Shown here: in pieces, positions 23,009-34,335 of the stretch | How the letters are laid out: the number at the start of each line of letters is the position of its first letter | Numbering within the stretch: the first letter of the stretch is position 1 | DNA from: Eutypa lata | Taxonomy: Eukaryota; Ascomycota; Sordariomycetes; Xylariales; Diatrypaceae | Length of the DNA: 64,000 nucleotides | Direction: 5' to 3' | Assembly: GCA_022661535.1 (NCBI GenBank) | Contig: JAKULF010000003.1 | Span: 6,510,001-6,574,000, forward strand | Translations under genes and position numbers: made by a program | The notes under the pieces: generated by a model | The model's input: the letters and a program-made list of their open reading frames with translations, nothing else | Told to the model about the DNA's origin: nothing | Database searches by the model: none

Positions 23009-24165
23009 ATGTTATCCTCAAGAAGAAAAGAAAACCTAGTCGACGTATTGAGCAACTCTCACCGAAGAAAGAGGCAGCATTGCTCACCGTCGATTTGGAA
23101 GCGTATACTCCGCTGGGTTGGCCAAGCTCCTAGCACCAATCCAACGTTAGATCAACGCAATGTGAAGGACGACGAAGACATAAATCCCAACAGAACACTG
23201 ACCTCGATACCTCGCGATATCGTATCGTTCGGAGCTTCGCGGTCGCAAACAAACTCGACCGGGTCAAAAATATACATGTCAGCTACAGACAGCCTCCTAG
23301 ATTCTGCGATCTATCGGCGTTGCATTCGCCAATATGGCCAAATAAAATACCACATCGGACATATAGATGACCCCATCCCAGAGAATATAGCTCGCCAATA
23401 GACAGAAATTAAGGAACTTTAAAGCGAGGTAGCATAGCCTCGGGTAACAAGGACCCATGATAACGTATGACTCAAATAATTGCTCAGATGCCAAGCTTGC
23501 GGTGCATCTAAGGACGAGATCCAGGCAACGATGTAAGTGCATGTATGTCCAATCATTCCCAATTTTTAGGGGCCTTTGTAAAATCTTCAAATAGGTATCG
23601 GTTGTTATCATCTATTAGCAGGCTCCGTTTCCAACAAAGCATTATCCCCGGGGCCAATGCTCCTAATGACAGTAGACTCGTTGTGCCTCGACTTTGTTTG
23701 ACGCATGGATACTCGACGACGAAAGTGACCCTTTTACCCTGCGCTACATTGTGTTGGTGGGTGACCAGCTTTGTTTCCATTCCTAGTGGTAGAATTTAAA
23801 GGGACCCGTGGTAGTATGGCTGTAGCTCTGAGCTAATGTTTGGTGAGCTCAGTAGCTTGTGTCAACGTCGTCAAAGTTCTAAACGAGCTCGCAAAGAGGC
23901 AAATAGTTGTTCCGGCTGATAGGACCGCCTTCAGCATCGCCATAAACGAGTTTGTTGGTATAATGTATATCATGTAGGAAGATTCTGGAGAACATCTCCA
24001 TATGCAGATGACACTTTTACATTGGGTCAAGAAGGAGAGCTCGGCAGATTCAGAGAAGTCGTGATAAAAACCTTGATATGGGGCTACAAAAAACGATTGG
24101 CAATGATAAGAAACGTTTTTGGAGGAGATTGTAGAAGTAAAGTCCAAGTTGGAAAAGACAAGGAC
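23009..24165 (+). pseudogene. Decayed paralogue of the DUF7924-like gene at 26432-27700
   Basis: Matched in order to the intact gene by translating all frames. N-terminus: RKRQHCSPSIWKRILRWVG and then PENIARQ-stop-TEIKEL (stop 23399-23401) match the intact RKRRFCSSARSKYILNWL and PDHVAQLWAELKSL. Middle: RFQQSIIPGA and HGYSTTK (about 23626-23720) match RFQKCAVPGA and YGYGTTA. Core, in a new frame: FPFLVVEFKG (23774-23803) matches YPFLVVEVKG; a TAA follows at 23834-23836, then SVACVNVVKVLNELAK and RTAFSIAIN, with another stop at 23975-23977. Tail, in a third frame: VVIKTLIWGYKKRLAMI near 24060-24110 matches IVRSILRWGREKRLPAI. At least three stops and two or more frameshifts mean it cannot make the full protein. 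Divergence is high, so duplication is old or the copy came separately. Confidence 0.85.
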
Positions 24166-25319
24166 ATCCACACATTCATCCAGAATAAAGAAAGATACAC
24201 AGCTCTCATTAGACCAACGATAGCTACTGTCCAATATTCTCAACCTCCAAGGGCCAGGCTGTACTGGACAACTCTTACTAGCTATACATTACAACCCGCA
24301 TTCTGTCCGGCAAGTATGTCCCGTATCTTGACACTCAAATAGAATTTGACGACAATCCTATAACAGAGAGGCTCCCAAGCACCCTCAGTCGAGCTCTCTG
24401 GAGGGAGGTAGTGAGTGGATCTGCACACCTATTTCAGCACTTGACAGAAGACAGCGTTCTTCAGCAACATTTCAATAACTGGACGGAGTCTTGGATCTAC
24501 AGAGTGACGAGACGTCAGCGATACTCGCGAATTACTTGACAGCTCGATCAACGGCCGGATGCAAGCGTTTACCACCGTTCTCCCACTCCTGAATGCGTCG
24601 CCAAAACTCTAGGCTGCCTTTGGTGCTCACAAGGACTTTACGGGACGCGTATCTAAAACCTTTAACGGCGCTTCTTGGGAATTCTGTGGGGTGCCCATGC
24701 AAAACAGACCGAGCGAGCAGCTTGAGCTCAGGGTAACATGCACTTAGCGAGCCCTCATGGATGTGTCATGTGGATATTATTAAAAGCTACCTTTTTTTAA
24801 GGGTAACGAAGCACAAAGTCGTCTCTGGCTTCTAACTACGGAATGCGGGACACTATCATCTAAGGATGAAAACACGATTAAGCGAACTTTTCGCTTATTA
24901 CATTTACATTGAATAATATATGGTTACTCATTAAGGTGTATTAAATCACTCACGGCATTCCATCGTGTGGATATGAGTTTATTATTACGTATTCTCAAGT
25001 CCATCATGGTCAGCCATAACCTATTACATGATTCATAGTGTTCAACAAGCCAATCTATTGCAACCTAGAAAACTATTTAAGGACCTACCTAGCCTTGAAA
25101 AAGCTCTCTCTTTTCTTTCCTCATCGTGAAGTATACTCGCACAAGAACTCTACGATACCAAACCCGGAAGTATTTTCTCTATCTTGCACCTTCAAGGGGC
25201 TAAGAAAACAAACAATTAAACCCGAATTCTCGGCTTCGCAACTTGCAAACCGAAGCCTGCCACACAACTAAAGTCAGTCGGTCATACCTATTATCACTCT
25301 CACTATCGCCATCACCATC
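24166..25319. other. Spacer with a possible second coding relic
   Basis: A stop-to-stop frame of about 80 codons without Met runs about 24280-24538 and looks protein-like (for example LSRALWREVVSGSAHLFQHL), but I recognise no family. A perfect 8-bp stem with a 3-base loop (TAAGCGAA-CTT-TTCGCTTA) is at 24879-24897. The remainder is AT-rich with no gene. Confidence 0.4.
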
Positions 25320-25490
25320 ATGTCGAGCAAACCCAACGAGGGAAAGAAGCGGCAAAAGGAGAAGAAGGACCCCAGTAAAATGACGGACCAGGAGCGCCTT
25401 GAGATGCTGAATAAGGAGGCGGAGGATGCGAGAGAAGAAGCGGAGCGCAACCGCGACGCGGCTAGGAGACACCGAATATCGAAGCAGTAA
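25320..25490 (+). CDS. Small, highly charged 56-residue open frame with a bZIP-like basic stretch
   Basis: Starts MSSKPNEGKKRQKEKKDPSK and ends AERNRDAARRHRISKQ. More than half the residues are charged. NRDAARRHR fits the spacing of the bZIP basic signature (N-x-x-A-A-x-x-x-R), but no leucine zipper follows in frame. One base out of frame, the DNA just past the stop reads IEAVTGDIHRLAAQLESPK-stop (ends about 25537), a plausible amphipathic continuation. The gene may therefore be a frameshifted remnant of a slightly longer coiled-coil or bZIP-like protein. An ATG in reasonable context (ACCATCATGTCG) and the composition contrast with AT-rich flanks argue that it is or was coding. Confidence 0.4.
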   Translation: MSSKPNEGKKRQKEKKDPSKMTDQERLEMLNKEAEDAREEAERNRDAARRHRISKQ

Positions 25491-25537
25491 CGGGGGACAT
25501 CCATAGGCTGGCAGCACAACTGGAGTCGCCGAAGTAA

Positions 25538-26431
25538 GCTAGTTAGCTGCGGTGGAATTTGTCGGCTTGGTGGCCACGGGTGCTGTTATGATGGCGGCAT
25601 TCCGACAAACGTGATAATGAGCACTTGGGGTGACCATCTATTCACCCAACTTACATTCGTTTTTCCGCAAACTTTCCCTTTTCTTGGAGGTGGATCGTGG
25701 TGGAGGATATGAAAATCCGAGGAGTCTATCTAGCCCTTCGTCCGATTTCACGATTAGGTATATTGGCGCAAACTGGCATCGTCGTTTATATTAGGAGAGC
25801 TTAGCTGCCTGGCAGTTGTAGTTAGAGAGCCATGTTAGTTCGCTTAAATATACCAATTTAGCCCCCACACATCTTGCCGCAGTACAATTGAATGAGGAGT
25901 GACATTTAAGATATATAGAAGGGCCTACCTAGCTTCCCAATAGCACATATTCCCCTCTTCCCCTTTCACTATAAAAGGAACCGCACGGGACCCCCATCAT
26001 ATCAAACATCCCATCGTTTTCTTTTACTACCATGAGACACGTAGGGCTTACGAAAATCGAGAGCGACAAGAAGCATGGAAAGAGTTACGCCTAGGTGCCT
26101 GGGAGAGTATATAGATGATGGATGGGTGCCTGTGCCATATTGTAATATTATATTTCCTAGCCGTACCTAGTACATATCTATTCCAGACGGCGTAGTCGTT
26201 ACTTGTCAGGACAGTATTTGTCGATGGACTTTAGTATTTCTTTGTGCATATTCTCTTACGAAATTCAGACCGAAGCTAAAATAACAGCAACAAAGATGCG
26301 AATTGAATTGGCTGCCTATTTCTCTACATTTTTGATCATTGGTTCTTAATATCAATTAGGAATTGCTTTTATTGTCTCGTATTTTGTCGACGGTCACACA
26401 ATAGCTCGCGGGTCAGGGCGAAAACTTCATT
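25538..26431. other. Spacer and probable promoter region of the DUF7924-like gene
   Basis: About 0.9 kb. A good TATA box (TATAAAAG, 25970-25977) is followed at 26032-26094 by a 20-codon ATG-to-stop frame (MRHVGLTKIESDKKHGKSYA). It could be a uORF of the DUF7924-like gene or mark an unannotated short transcript. Nothing else supported. Confidence 0.45.
25970..25977 (+). promoter_or_regulatory. Candidate TATA box
   Basis: TATAAAAG in a pyrimidine-rich stretch (CCCCTTTCAC precedes it), 62 bases before the ATG of a 20-codon frame and 462 bases before the DUF7924-like gene. Motif quality is good; the start site is unproven. Confidence 0.45.
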
Positions 26432-27700
26432 ATGATGTTTAAAAGCGCAGCGGCGAGAAAGAAACGCGGGCTTGAAACACACGGCGAAGAGGCGGCAAGA
26501 AAAAGAAGATTTTGCTCATCGGCTCGTTCAAAATATATACTTAACTGGCTAAGAGAAACCCCTAGCTTTCAAGAAATCATAGGTGTCTCACATCAACATC
26601 GGAATGACGAAGAATTAGGGCCTGATTTTGTTCCACCTTCTATCCCCAGCGACATCGCTGCCGATAGTGATGCTAATGACGATAATGACATTGAGGTTTC
26701 AATACCATCCACGGTCCCAACCCTAACACAAAGCACAAAGACGACGCCAGAAAGCCTTGTGAATTTTGAGGACTACCGGGACAAGAACCTCAGAGAGAAC
26801 AAAATCGAGTACCGGAGAGAACGAGATGGCTCCCTACCAGACCATGTTGCTCAGCTTTGGGCCGAGCTAAAGTCATTACCAACTGACCATACCTTATTTT
26901 CGATGGCACGAATGGGTGTCAACGACGTTATATTCCAGATACTGAAAACTCTGCAGGACGATAGTGAGCGCGAGGGGGAAGTCTCCTCGTATATGACACA
27001 ACACGTATTCCCACAGCAGACACATCTTACGCTAATGGGTTGGGGAGTGGAGTTGAAAGCCTGCCAGAGTTCTCGATTTCAGAAATGTGCCGTTCCTGGT
27101 GCTTCCCAGTTGGGTCATATCAGGGTCTCCGGACCTAAGCCCGACGTTGCATATGGATACGGAACGACTGCCTTCTCGTCCTCGCAGCTCTCGCTCGCAA
27201 GTTTCATAGAGCCTGAGGGCGGCCGTGCAACACCAACCTGGTATTATCCCTTCCTAGTGGTGGAGGTGAAAGGCGTTGGGGGAAGTCGGCGGGTGGCAAT
27301 AAATCAGTGTATGGGGGGCTCGGCAACCTGCGTCAATATCATCAAAGGTCTAAATCGTCTGGCGGAAAGCTATGGAGTTGGCCTGGTCGACGGCACATCT
27401 TTCAGTATTGCTGTGAATCCTGACCGTGCCGATATATTCGTCACGTGGGAAGATGGAGATTCTTATCGCATGCAGAGATTACACATCATCAACCTCAATA
27501 CGACCGAGGACCTGCAAATCCTCCAAGATATTGTGAGAAGCATATTACGGTGGGGGAGGGAAAAGCGCCTACCTGCGATCAAAAAAGCAATGGATAACGT
27601 CTGGAAGGCCAAATCGAAGGTCGAAAAGGCAAACGCCAAACAGAGAAGACCTCTGTCGAGTAGAGAGAATGATAAGAAGCGTAGCAAGCGCCGTGCCTAG
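26432..27700 (+). CDS. DUF7924-like fungal protein with PD...ExK nuclease-like signature
   Basis: Intact single-exon frame of 422 residues with no clear signal peptide. The N-terminus is basic (KKRGLETHGEEAARKRRF), suggesting nuclear entry. An acidic linker follows, then the conserved core from about residue 105. In the core, GPKPDVAYGYGTTAFSSSQL (234-253) and YPFLVVEVKGVGGS (272-285) place Pro-Asp at 237-238 and Glu-x-Lys at 278-280, the spacing expected of a PD-(D/E)XK phosphodiesterase fold. The block NQCMGGSATCVNIIKGLNRL (291-310) is typical of this family of uncharacterised fungal proteins. The tail is a basic coiled segment ending KKRSKRRA. Nuclease activity is inference from motif spacing. 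A decayed paralogue lies 2.3 kb upstream, so the family has duplicated locally. The DUF number is from memory of the motif. Confidence 0.75.
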   Translation: MMFKSAAARKKRGLETHGEEAARKRRFCSSARSKYILNWLRETPSFQEIIGVSHQHRNDEELGPDFVPPSIPSDIAADSDANDDNDIEVSIPSTVPTLTQSTKTTPESLVNFEDYRDKNLRENKIEYRRERDGSLPDHVAQLWAELKSLPTDHTLFSMARMGVNDVIFQILKTLQDDSEREGEVSSYMTQHVFPQQTHLTLMGWGVELKACQSSRFQKCAVPGASQLGHIRVSGPKPDVAYGYGTTAFSSSQLSLASFIEPEGGRATPTWYYPFLVVEVKGVGGSRRVAINQCMGGSATCVNIIKGLNRLAESYGVGLVDGTSFSIAVNPDRADIFVTWEDGDSYRMQRLHIINLNTTEDLQILQDIVRSILRWGREKRLPAIKKAMDNVWKAKSKVEKANAKQRRPLSSRENDKKRSKRRA

Positions 27701-28064
27701 ATGTGTTGTATTAGAATGTACTTCATTTGGATAGTGTGAAGAATGAGTAGTATAATGAAATAAGCAATTGTTCTATGTATACACCAGAACCTTGAATTCG
27801 CGCTGCTACAGGCTATCTCTTGAGGGTTTAGCACCCTCCATCCAACACGATGTCATGATATCTTCATAAACAACTAGACTTGGTGTTGAATTACAGTGGC
27901 GGCTGGTGGCATGGTAAACAAAACCTTAAGTATCATGCATAAGCCATCAATCATTATTATCATTCTATTTCTATCATTTAGTTACACATGCACATACATA
28001 TAAGCGTTGGTATATCCTTAATTAAGCACTAGCACTAGCACCAACACCAACCATACCATACCAA
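27701..28064. other. Spacer between convergent DUF7924-like and SulP genes
   Basis: About 360 bases, AT-rich, no gene. Contains the 3' ends of both neighbours. Confidence 0.45.
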
Positions 28065-30528
28065 TCAAGTCTCAGAAGCAGAAGCAGCAACTGTCGAGCC
28101 CTCCGCCGCCCCCGTCCCCGTCGCTTCGGGCTCCCGATTGGTCTCGGACTCAACGACCTCGGACCTGCGTATCGCCTCGTCGACATCATCGACGAAGTTA
28201 TGGCGGCCGCACAGGTCGACGATGCCGCTCCGCAGCATGAGGCGCCAGACGGGGGACCTCGGGTTGCCGGCGGGAGCGCGGCTGAAGAAGACGCGGACGC
28301 CGCGGGCGCGGTAGCCGCGGACGATCTCCTCGAGGACCTGGACCCCCGAGCCGTCGATGGAGGTGACGCCGTGGACGTCGAAGACGACGTTGCGGTTGCT
28401 GGCGTGGTCGCGGAAGCGCGGCAGGGCCGGGTGGGCGTGGTTCGTGCCGTAGAGCTCGAGCCGGCGGAGCCGGTTCTTGAGCTCGCCCGTGTTGGCGAAC
28501 GTCAGGGGCTCGGGGATCTTGACGATGAGGCAGCCCTCGACAAACTCGAGCGCGTCCGCGTGCTCCTCGGCGTTGGTGAACCGCGCCGTGCGCGGGATCC
28601 GCCCCAGGATCTGGATCCGGGGCCGCGTCGCGTGCCGCACCACCTGCAGGAGGGAGATACCGATCCCGATGGCGATCCCTAGGTTGAGGGAGAAGAAGAC
28701 CGTCACGAGTAGGATCACCCCCATGAGGCTGAGCTCGGTCCAGCCCCGGATCCGGAGGAAGAAGGCTACGTCGTGCGGTGCTTCTTCGATCAGGGACCAG
28801 GCTACTACCATGATTAGGGATGATAGGACGGGGTTCTGGTGTACGTTAGCAAAAGTACGCTATGAAGACTAGTAAGGTGTCTAGAGGTTTGGGTAGATTG
28901 TAGTAGAAAATACTTACGGGTAGAAAGTAGAACCATGGTAAGAGAAACATAATACAGAAGACGGTGATTACGCTCAAAAGAATAGAGCTCATCGGACTTT
29001 TTCCACCAGTCGATTTGTTGACCTTGCTTCGACCGTAACCACCAAAAGCAGGGATAGCCATGAAACAAGCCCCGACGAGGTTCGCCGTCCCGAGGGCGAT
29101 AAGTTCCCGGTTCGGACTGATCTGCATCCCACTGATCACCTCGTCACCGCCAAGGCTCTTCGCAGCAACTGAAGACTCGAAGAAGCCCAGCATACCAATC
29201 AAGAAAGACGTACCCATGGCATCGCGGATATGCTTCATGTGACTAAGTTGGAACGGGTTGCGGAATTTGAAGAATTGTCCAGATGCCGCCTCGACCTTGC
29301 CAAGGAGATCGACGCCTTGGGGCTCCCATTGCAGTTTCCAAGCCAGAAGGGCGGAGACCACGATGACTAGGAGTCTGTCGGGGAAGTATGCAACGGACGG
29401 GTACCTTGGCTGCAGCCGCCTCTTGACCTCTCGGAGAAGCATAATCACCACAAAACTCACGACACCAACGATGGCCGAAAGCTGGTGCGCATCTCCAAGA
29501 TGCGTCACTAGGAAGGTCAACTTCTCCACCGTGCTGCCATGTGTAACACCAGCAGTCTCTTTGGCCTTGTTGTGCAACCCTAGCACGGGAATCATCTGGT
29601 CGATGAAGATCACAACGCCGATAGCCGAGATGAAGCCGCGCAGGAACGGCCTGCTCAGAACACTGTCGACGAATCCGAGCCGCAAGAGGCCCATGAGGAA
29701 AACCGTAGCCCCCGCCATGCCGACTGCTACACCGGCTACCTTGGCCTGCAAGATGGCGTCTTCGTCTTCGCCCTTCCCCAGGTCGATGCTGGTCTTGACG
29801 ATGGAGCCGGTCAGCAGCGAACCTGCCGCTTCGGGACCTACGATCATTTGCGGACAGCTACCTAGCAAGGCGTATACGAGGGGGTTGAAGACGAAGGAAT
29901 AAAGCCCGTTGATGGGTGGGACGTGGGCCAGGTTCTCTGCATATGATAATGCCATCGGGACGTACATGGATGCGAGCGTAATAGCGGACGTCAGGTCTCC
30001 CTTCAACCACGACCACCTATACTGACGCATCCAGATGAGACATGGCACATAGTATGACAGGTATCCGAACGTAGATGTCTTAACTCCATGTTGTTCTGCC
30101 AACGCGTCCGAAGTCTTCATCTTCTTGCTCCTGAACCGATCCGCAAATGTTTTATTCCGACCCTGCTTTGTATACCCTTCCGAGGTTAGGGAAGCCGAGC
30201 CTTCCATAGAGGTGCTGTCACCCTCGCCATCGCCGTCGAAAGATTCTCTATTGCTGCCGGGCGGACTGCTGGCACGAGGAGAGAAAGTACCATGATTGCA
30301 AGGACCTTCGTGAGCTGGTTCGTGATGGAGTAACGACGTGGTTTCGCTGTATTCATCGGTAGGCGTACGAGGTGTCGGATCAGGCATGTTTTCCCCACTT
30401 TCGCTCCGATACCTTTCGCTGTCGCTTCTAGACGAGGAAGAAGCCGTGAAGCTCTGGCGAAGAGCACTCGGTGTTACTGGGGCATGGTCGCGATCGCGGG
30501 AAGAAGCGGGAGGACGTGGAGATGACAT
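28065..30528 (-). CDS. SulP/SLC26 family anion (sulfate-type) transporter with STAS domain
   Basis: Exon 1 is 30528-28918 (537 codons) and exon 2 is 28835-28065; the 82-base intron (GTAAGT...CACCAG) joins FYFLP to NPVLSSLIM in frame, for 793 residues. The start Met 30528 is chosen because it opens MSSPRPPASSRDRDH, whereas the upstream in-frame extension looks like UTR. The first 150 residues are a Ser-rich cytosolic tail. About 10-12 spans follow, with family motifs YVPMALSYAENLAHVPPING, MIVGPEAAGSLLTG and GGDEVISGMQISPNRELIAL. A C-terminal STAS domain occupies about residues 585-760 (VVFDVHGVTSIDGSGVQVL). Domain order and length are normal for fungal vacuolar or plasma-membrane SulP proteins. 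The exact ion cannot be told from sequence. Confidence 0.92.
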
Positions 30529-31686
30529 GATAATAAATAACAAAAAAGGAGTGCTTGCTACCGTGATAGCAAGCTCATCTCTCGATACATCCGTGCAGAC
30601 AATCGAGTTGTTTTTCTTCTCCTGTTCTTTCAAAGTTCCAAGTATGTATATGAGAAGGAAGGAATTCAGTGATATGAGGAGTGGAATGTCTCTCCTACAT
30701 ACATACATTCAAAGTTACTAGGTACTTAAGCTATTAGGTAAGTATAAGTAATGGAGGTTTATCGATTGGATATTGATCCTGGAGAGCCTGGAAAGTGGGG
30801 AAAGAAGATACGATGGGGAAGGATCGTGGGTTTCATAAGCGGTTCCATACATTTGGTTTTGGGTTTTCGTGGGCAGCATGGGGTCCTCCTCCATTTGGTG
30901 GCCTCTTTTGACTTCCAAGGTTAATTATGTGACTACTAATGTCTTAAAACGCCTTATTATTAGGTAAATATCACCAAATGCCCAGCACTTTTTTTCGATT
31001 TTCTTTCAAATTGACTACCTATGTAATTACCAACCCTTCAGCTGATTCTCTAATAAGAGCGGTGTCGAGTAAAAGACATGGTAAAAGGGTAGTTAGTTGG
31101 GTAGGCTAAATATGCACTGCTAAAAGCGCATGACCGTTCCAATACACCCGATGACGGAATGATAAACATGGGGATTGGATGGGTGGAGTGTAAAGTTCAG
31201 TAAGGGAAATTCTTATCGGCTTTGTTGTTCAGCCACAATTTCCCGTTGGTGTAGAACATACATACATGCATGTAGGTATCCTACCGACCTCACAGCTCAC
31301 AGTGTAACTGTGACAGCAGCAACTCCTCATCAAATAACGGTGGCTATTGAGGTGTGTCGGCAACGGTAAAACTAATATTTGAGGAAGATTTCGATACAAA
31401 CGGTTGTTTCTTCTTATAGGTATGCAACAAATTGTAGTATGATTTAGCTACGCAATCGGCAGGTCCATCCGCAATGGACCAAAAACGACCTTTCAATGTT
31501 CATAGCGGATATGCTTAAGGCCCCCAATAATATCGCCAGTACGTATGTACATACACCCAGAGATCAAAGAACTCCAATTTCGACGCATCGCAGCAGCACT
31601 GAATCCAATATAAGTGAATTATACTGCTGTAACTCGCGGGAGGAAGTAACCCGCATCGTTTCTCCGTATACGGCTAATTAAGCCTC
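30529..31686. other. Spacer between SulP and 2OG oxygenase genes
   Basis: About 1.15 kb, AT-rich with TACATACATACATGCATGTA-like runs. No supported gene; it holds the SulP promoter and the 3' UTR of the oxygenase. Confidence 0.45.
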
Positions 31687-33142
31687 CTACGCGAAGACCT
31701 GGCCTGTAAATCCCGGAAGGATTTGCTGGCCATGGGATTCTTTGTACGTCTTGCCTCTCTTCTGCTGCCATTGCTGCTTAAGTTTGGTAAACTCTGGTGA
31801 TGAAGAGACAGATATTCCTCGTTAGCAATGCCTCTTACCACGAGGGAACGGTAGAGAACGATTAGTACTTACCTCCCATGTTCGGAACCGGGTATCCACC
31901 GGCCTCAAACTCGTTCTTCGTGTATCCCTCTCGCTTGAGAAGGGGTGAGTCGACAGTCTTAAGAACCATGTCATTCTGCGGGCGCGCGAAATACAAGAGG
32001 CCGAGCCGGTCTACGTGGCGCTGGTCCTTGGGTGGAAGTGCGACCTAGGAACAGGGGTTAGATTGCTGATGTATCGGTAGCGTGAGCAGGGAAATCAAAG
32101 AAACGGAGTTGCAACTCACACGGTGGATGGTCGACTTGATGTAGCCTCCCGTCAAGAAACTGAGCGCATCGCAGGTGTTGACGGTCAAGCTCCCATCGAG
32201 CGGCTTGGCCCACTTCCAGTCGCCCGTCGCGTGGTCCTTGATCTGGAGTCCCGCGACCGGCTGGCGGAACAGCAGCGTGATGGTGCCCAGGTCGGTATGG
32301 CCGTATGATCGGAGGCCATCCTCGAGTTTGTTGAACTCATCCTCCGTGAACGCCGAGTATTTCATGTACCGCAGATGCGACTCGTCGTGGACGTCCCACC
32401 TGTGGACGTTGGTGAAGAAATCCTCAGGCAGCTCTAGCGCCAAGGCGATCAGGTGGTTTAAGGGGTCTAGGACCTTATCATGTAATTCCTACTACTTGTT
32501 AGCATACGTAGCCCAGGTTTTGGAGACTAACTAGCAGAAAGGGGTTATCTGAAAATGACCTTGGCGAAACTCTCGATTTCCTCCTTGTGATTTTGGAGCA
32601 GCTGAGGTAGAGACTGCGTGATGTGTCCGTCATTTGCTATATGAAAAGCAGTTACGTCAAAACGACCAATGTCCATTAAAGTGTAGCGTATTATAGTTCG
32701 GAATACTTACTCGCCATGTTCCACACTTCGGTCTTGTCTGAGACACCACCGACGAGGGTACGTCTACCGGCCGGGCGATATCCATTGTAATCCCCTGCCT
32801 CTAAATCCGGCACGTACTTGAGCTTCTCCTCTATAGGAAGCTCATAGAACGCTTGACCGAGTGCAAATTGCTTGTCGACATCTTCTTGAGAGATGCCAAA
32901 GTTGGTTACGTAGAAAAACCCCTTGGTCCGAATAGCCTCAATGAGTTGCTGCGTCAACTCGACCTTGCCTTCAGGTGTCGAATACTTGGACAGATCAATG
33001 TTTGGGACTGCCCTCGGGATTAGCCAACTACTTCCACCCCCTCACGTATCAAGAATCATTTGCACTTACGATCAGCCCATTCGAGGTTCTCCTTAGTCTC
33101 AGGGACGTGGGAGTACTGGTATAAGTGAGTAGCGGAAGGCAT
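31687..33142 (-). CDS. 2-oxoglutarate/Fe(II)-dependent dioxygenase of the isopenicillin N synthase-like family
   Basis: Six exons: 33142-33070, 33007-32711, 32636-32560, 32473-32120, 32044-31873 and 31793-31687. All junctions are GT-AG and keep frame, giving about 359 residues. The N-terminal DIOX_N region has the usual aromatic and glycine motif (GFFYVTNFGISQEDVDKQF, then GYRPAG). The iron triad is H208-x-D210 (in SYGHTDLGTIT) and H266 (in STIHRV). The 2OG-binding arginine is probably R280 in DRLGLLYFARP; the Ser two residues later found in the RxS form is Gly here, as in many fungal members. Such enzymes hydroxylate, desaturate or cyclise small molecules. The substrate is unknown. The next two genes encode a flavin monooxygenase and an isochorismatase-like hydrolase, suggesting small-molecule metabolism. 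Confidence 0.9.
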
Positions 33143-34335
33143 CGTCGAAGTTGAAGTTCTTTTTTTTTTCGATGGCACGAATGACTAGTATGGAATTGCA
33201 ACAGATTCAATGTAGAATCATGGAGTGAATTTTATAGAGTCTTGATGCCGAACAAGAGCTGCCGTCGACCTATGTCATATATAGCTGGATCCGATATCGT
33301 CTCTCTCCCCAATCCTCTCCTCTCCTCAAAAATCTATAGCCGAGTTATGATTCCCGTGCGGAGAAGCCACGTAGGTGATCAACGAATAAGTTTCCCAGTC
33401 GATGTCGTGCTTCATGTGCTTTCAACTTGCCCACTCACACGATATAGATGCTATGGTGGGAGTTGGATGGAGTTGTATCTCTAGTGAGTGTCGCGTCATT
33501 CGATGTGATATGGCGCAATAGGTCACAACGCGTGTGTTAATTCGTCAATATAAGGTTTCCTCCGCAACCCCACGCCAACTAGCAAGGCAGTTTATATCAG
33601 ATCCGGCATCATCGATCCTACCCTTTTATGTAGTGTCGGGACTATACCGACCGTGTTATCTCACCCAATTATCTTATTTTTTTTTATCACGTAGAAGTAT
33701 TCCTACGTACGTATGCTAGCTATATGGCTACAATTGGTTAAGCTCTAGCTTTTCTAAATCAAGAGCCATCGTATGCATATTCAAGACATCTCCAACACTA
33801 CGATCTTAGAAGTAAACTCGGACATACCAGGTGGCCCTAAGTTTCGTTGTGCTTTGGTGTAGTTAAGGGGGTTAGTCCAAATGATAAAATTAGTTTTGAC
33901 TTTCCCAATTGAAGGGGCATTGCCCGTAGTTAGGGGAAATTTCCAAATGTAGACATCTTTATAACTACATGAAAGCAACTGAATGCTAATAATATCGGTC
34001 GCTATTACCTGTAACAGCCTGGGGGAATAGGGGGTAATGAACTCCTGCAACTACTATCAAAGATTAGCTCACCAATCAAGTATTCGAACTGTTCTATAAT
34101 ACCAGCCAATGCCGTAGTTGTCAAAATAAACTAACAGAATATGTATATATATATATATCAATCTACATTTGACCCCCTATATGTTCGCCTCCCTATACTC
34201 ATCGCATATACCCATACCCATCATTAGTCATTATAAACATGTTCCCTATGTACGAAGTACATCCATGCATAGCTATGCACAACCCTAATTATGTCTTCCC
34301 CGGTAAACGGAATGGCATGGAATGGCACGATTTAG
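33143..34335. other. Spacer between 2OG oxygenase and FAD monooxygenase
   Basis: About 1.2 kb. Contains a T10-type run near 33162, a TA microsatellite near 34141-34158 and no supported gene. It includes the oxygenase promoter. Confidence 0.45.

Noticed and set aside
28200..28682. 160-codon plus-strand frame
   Set aside because: Antisense of the STAS-domain exon of the SulP transporter.
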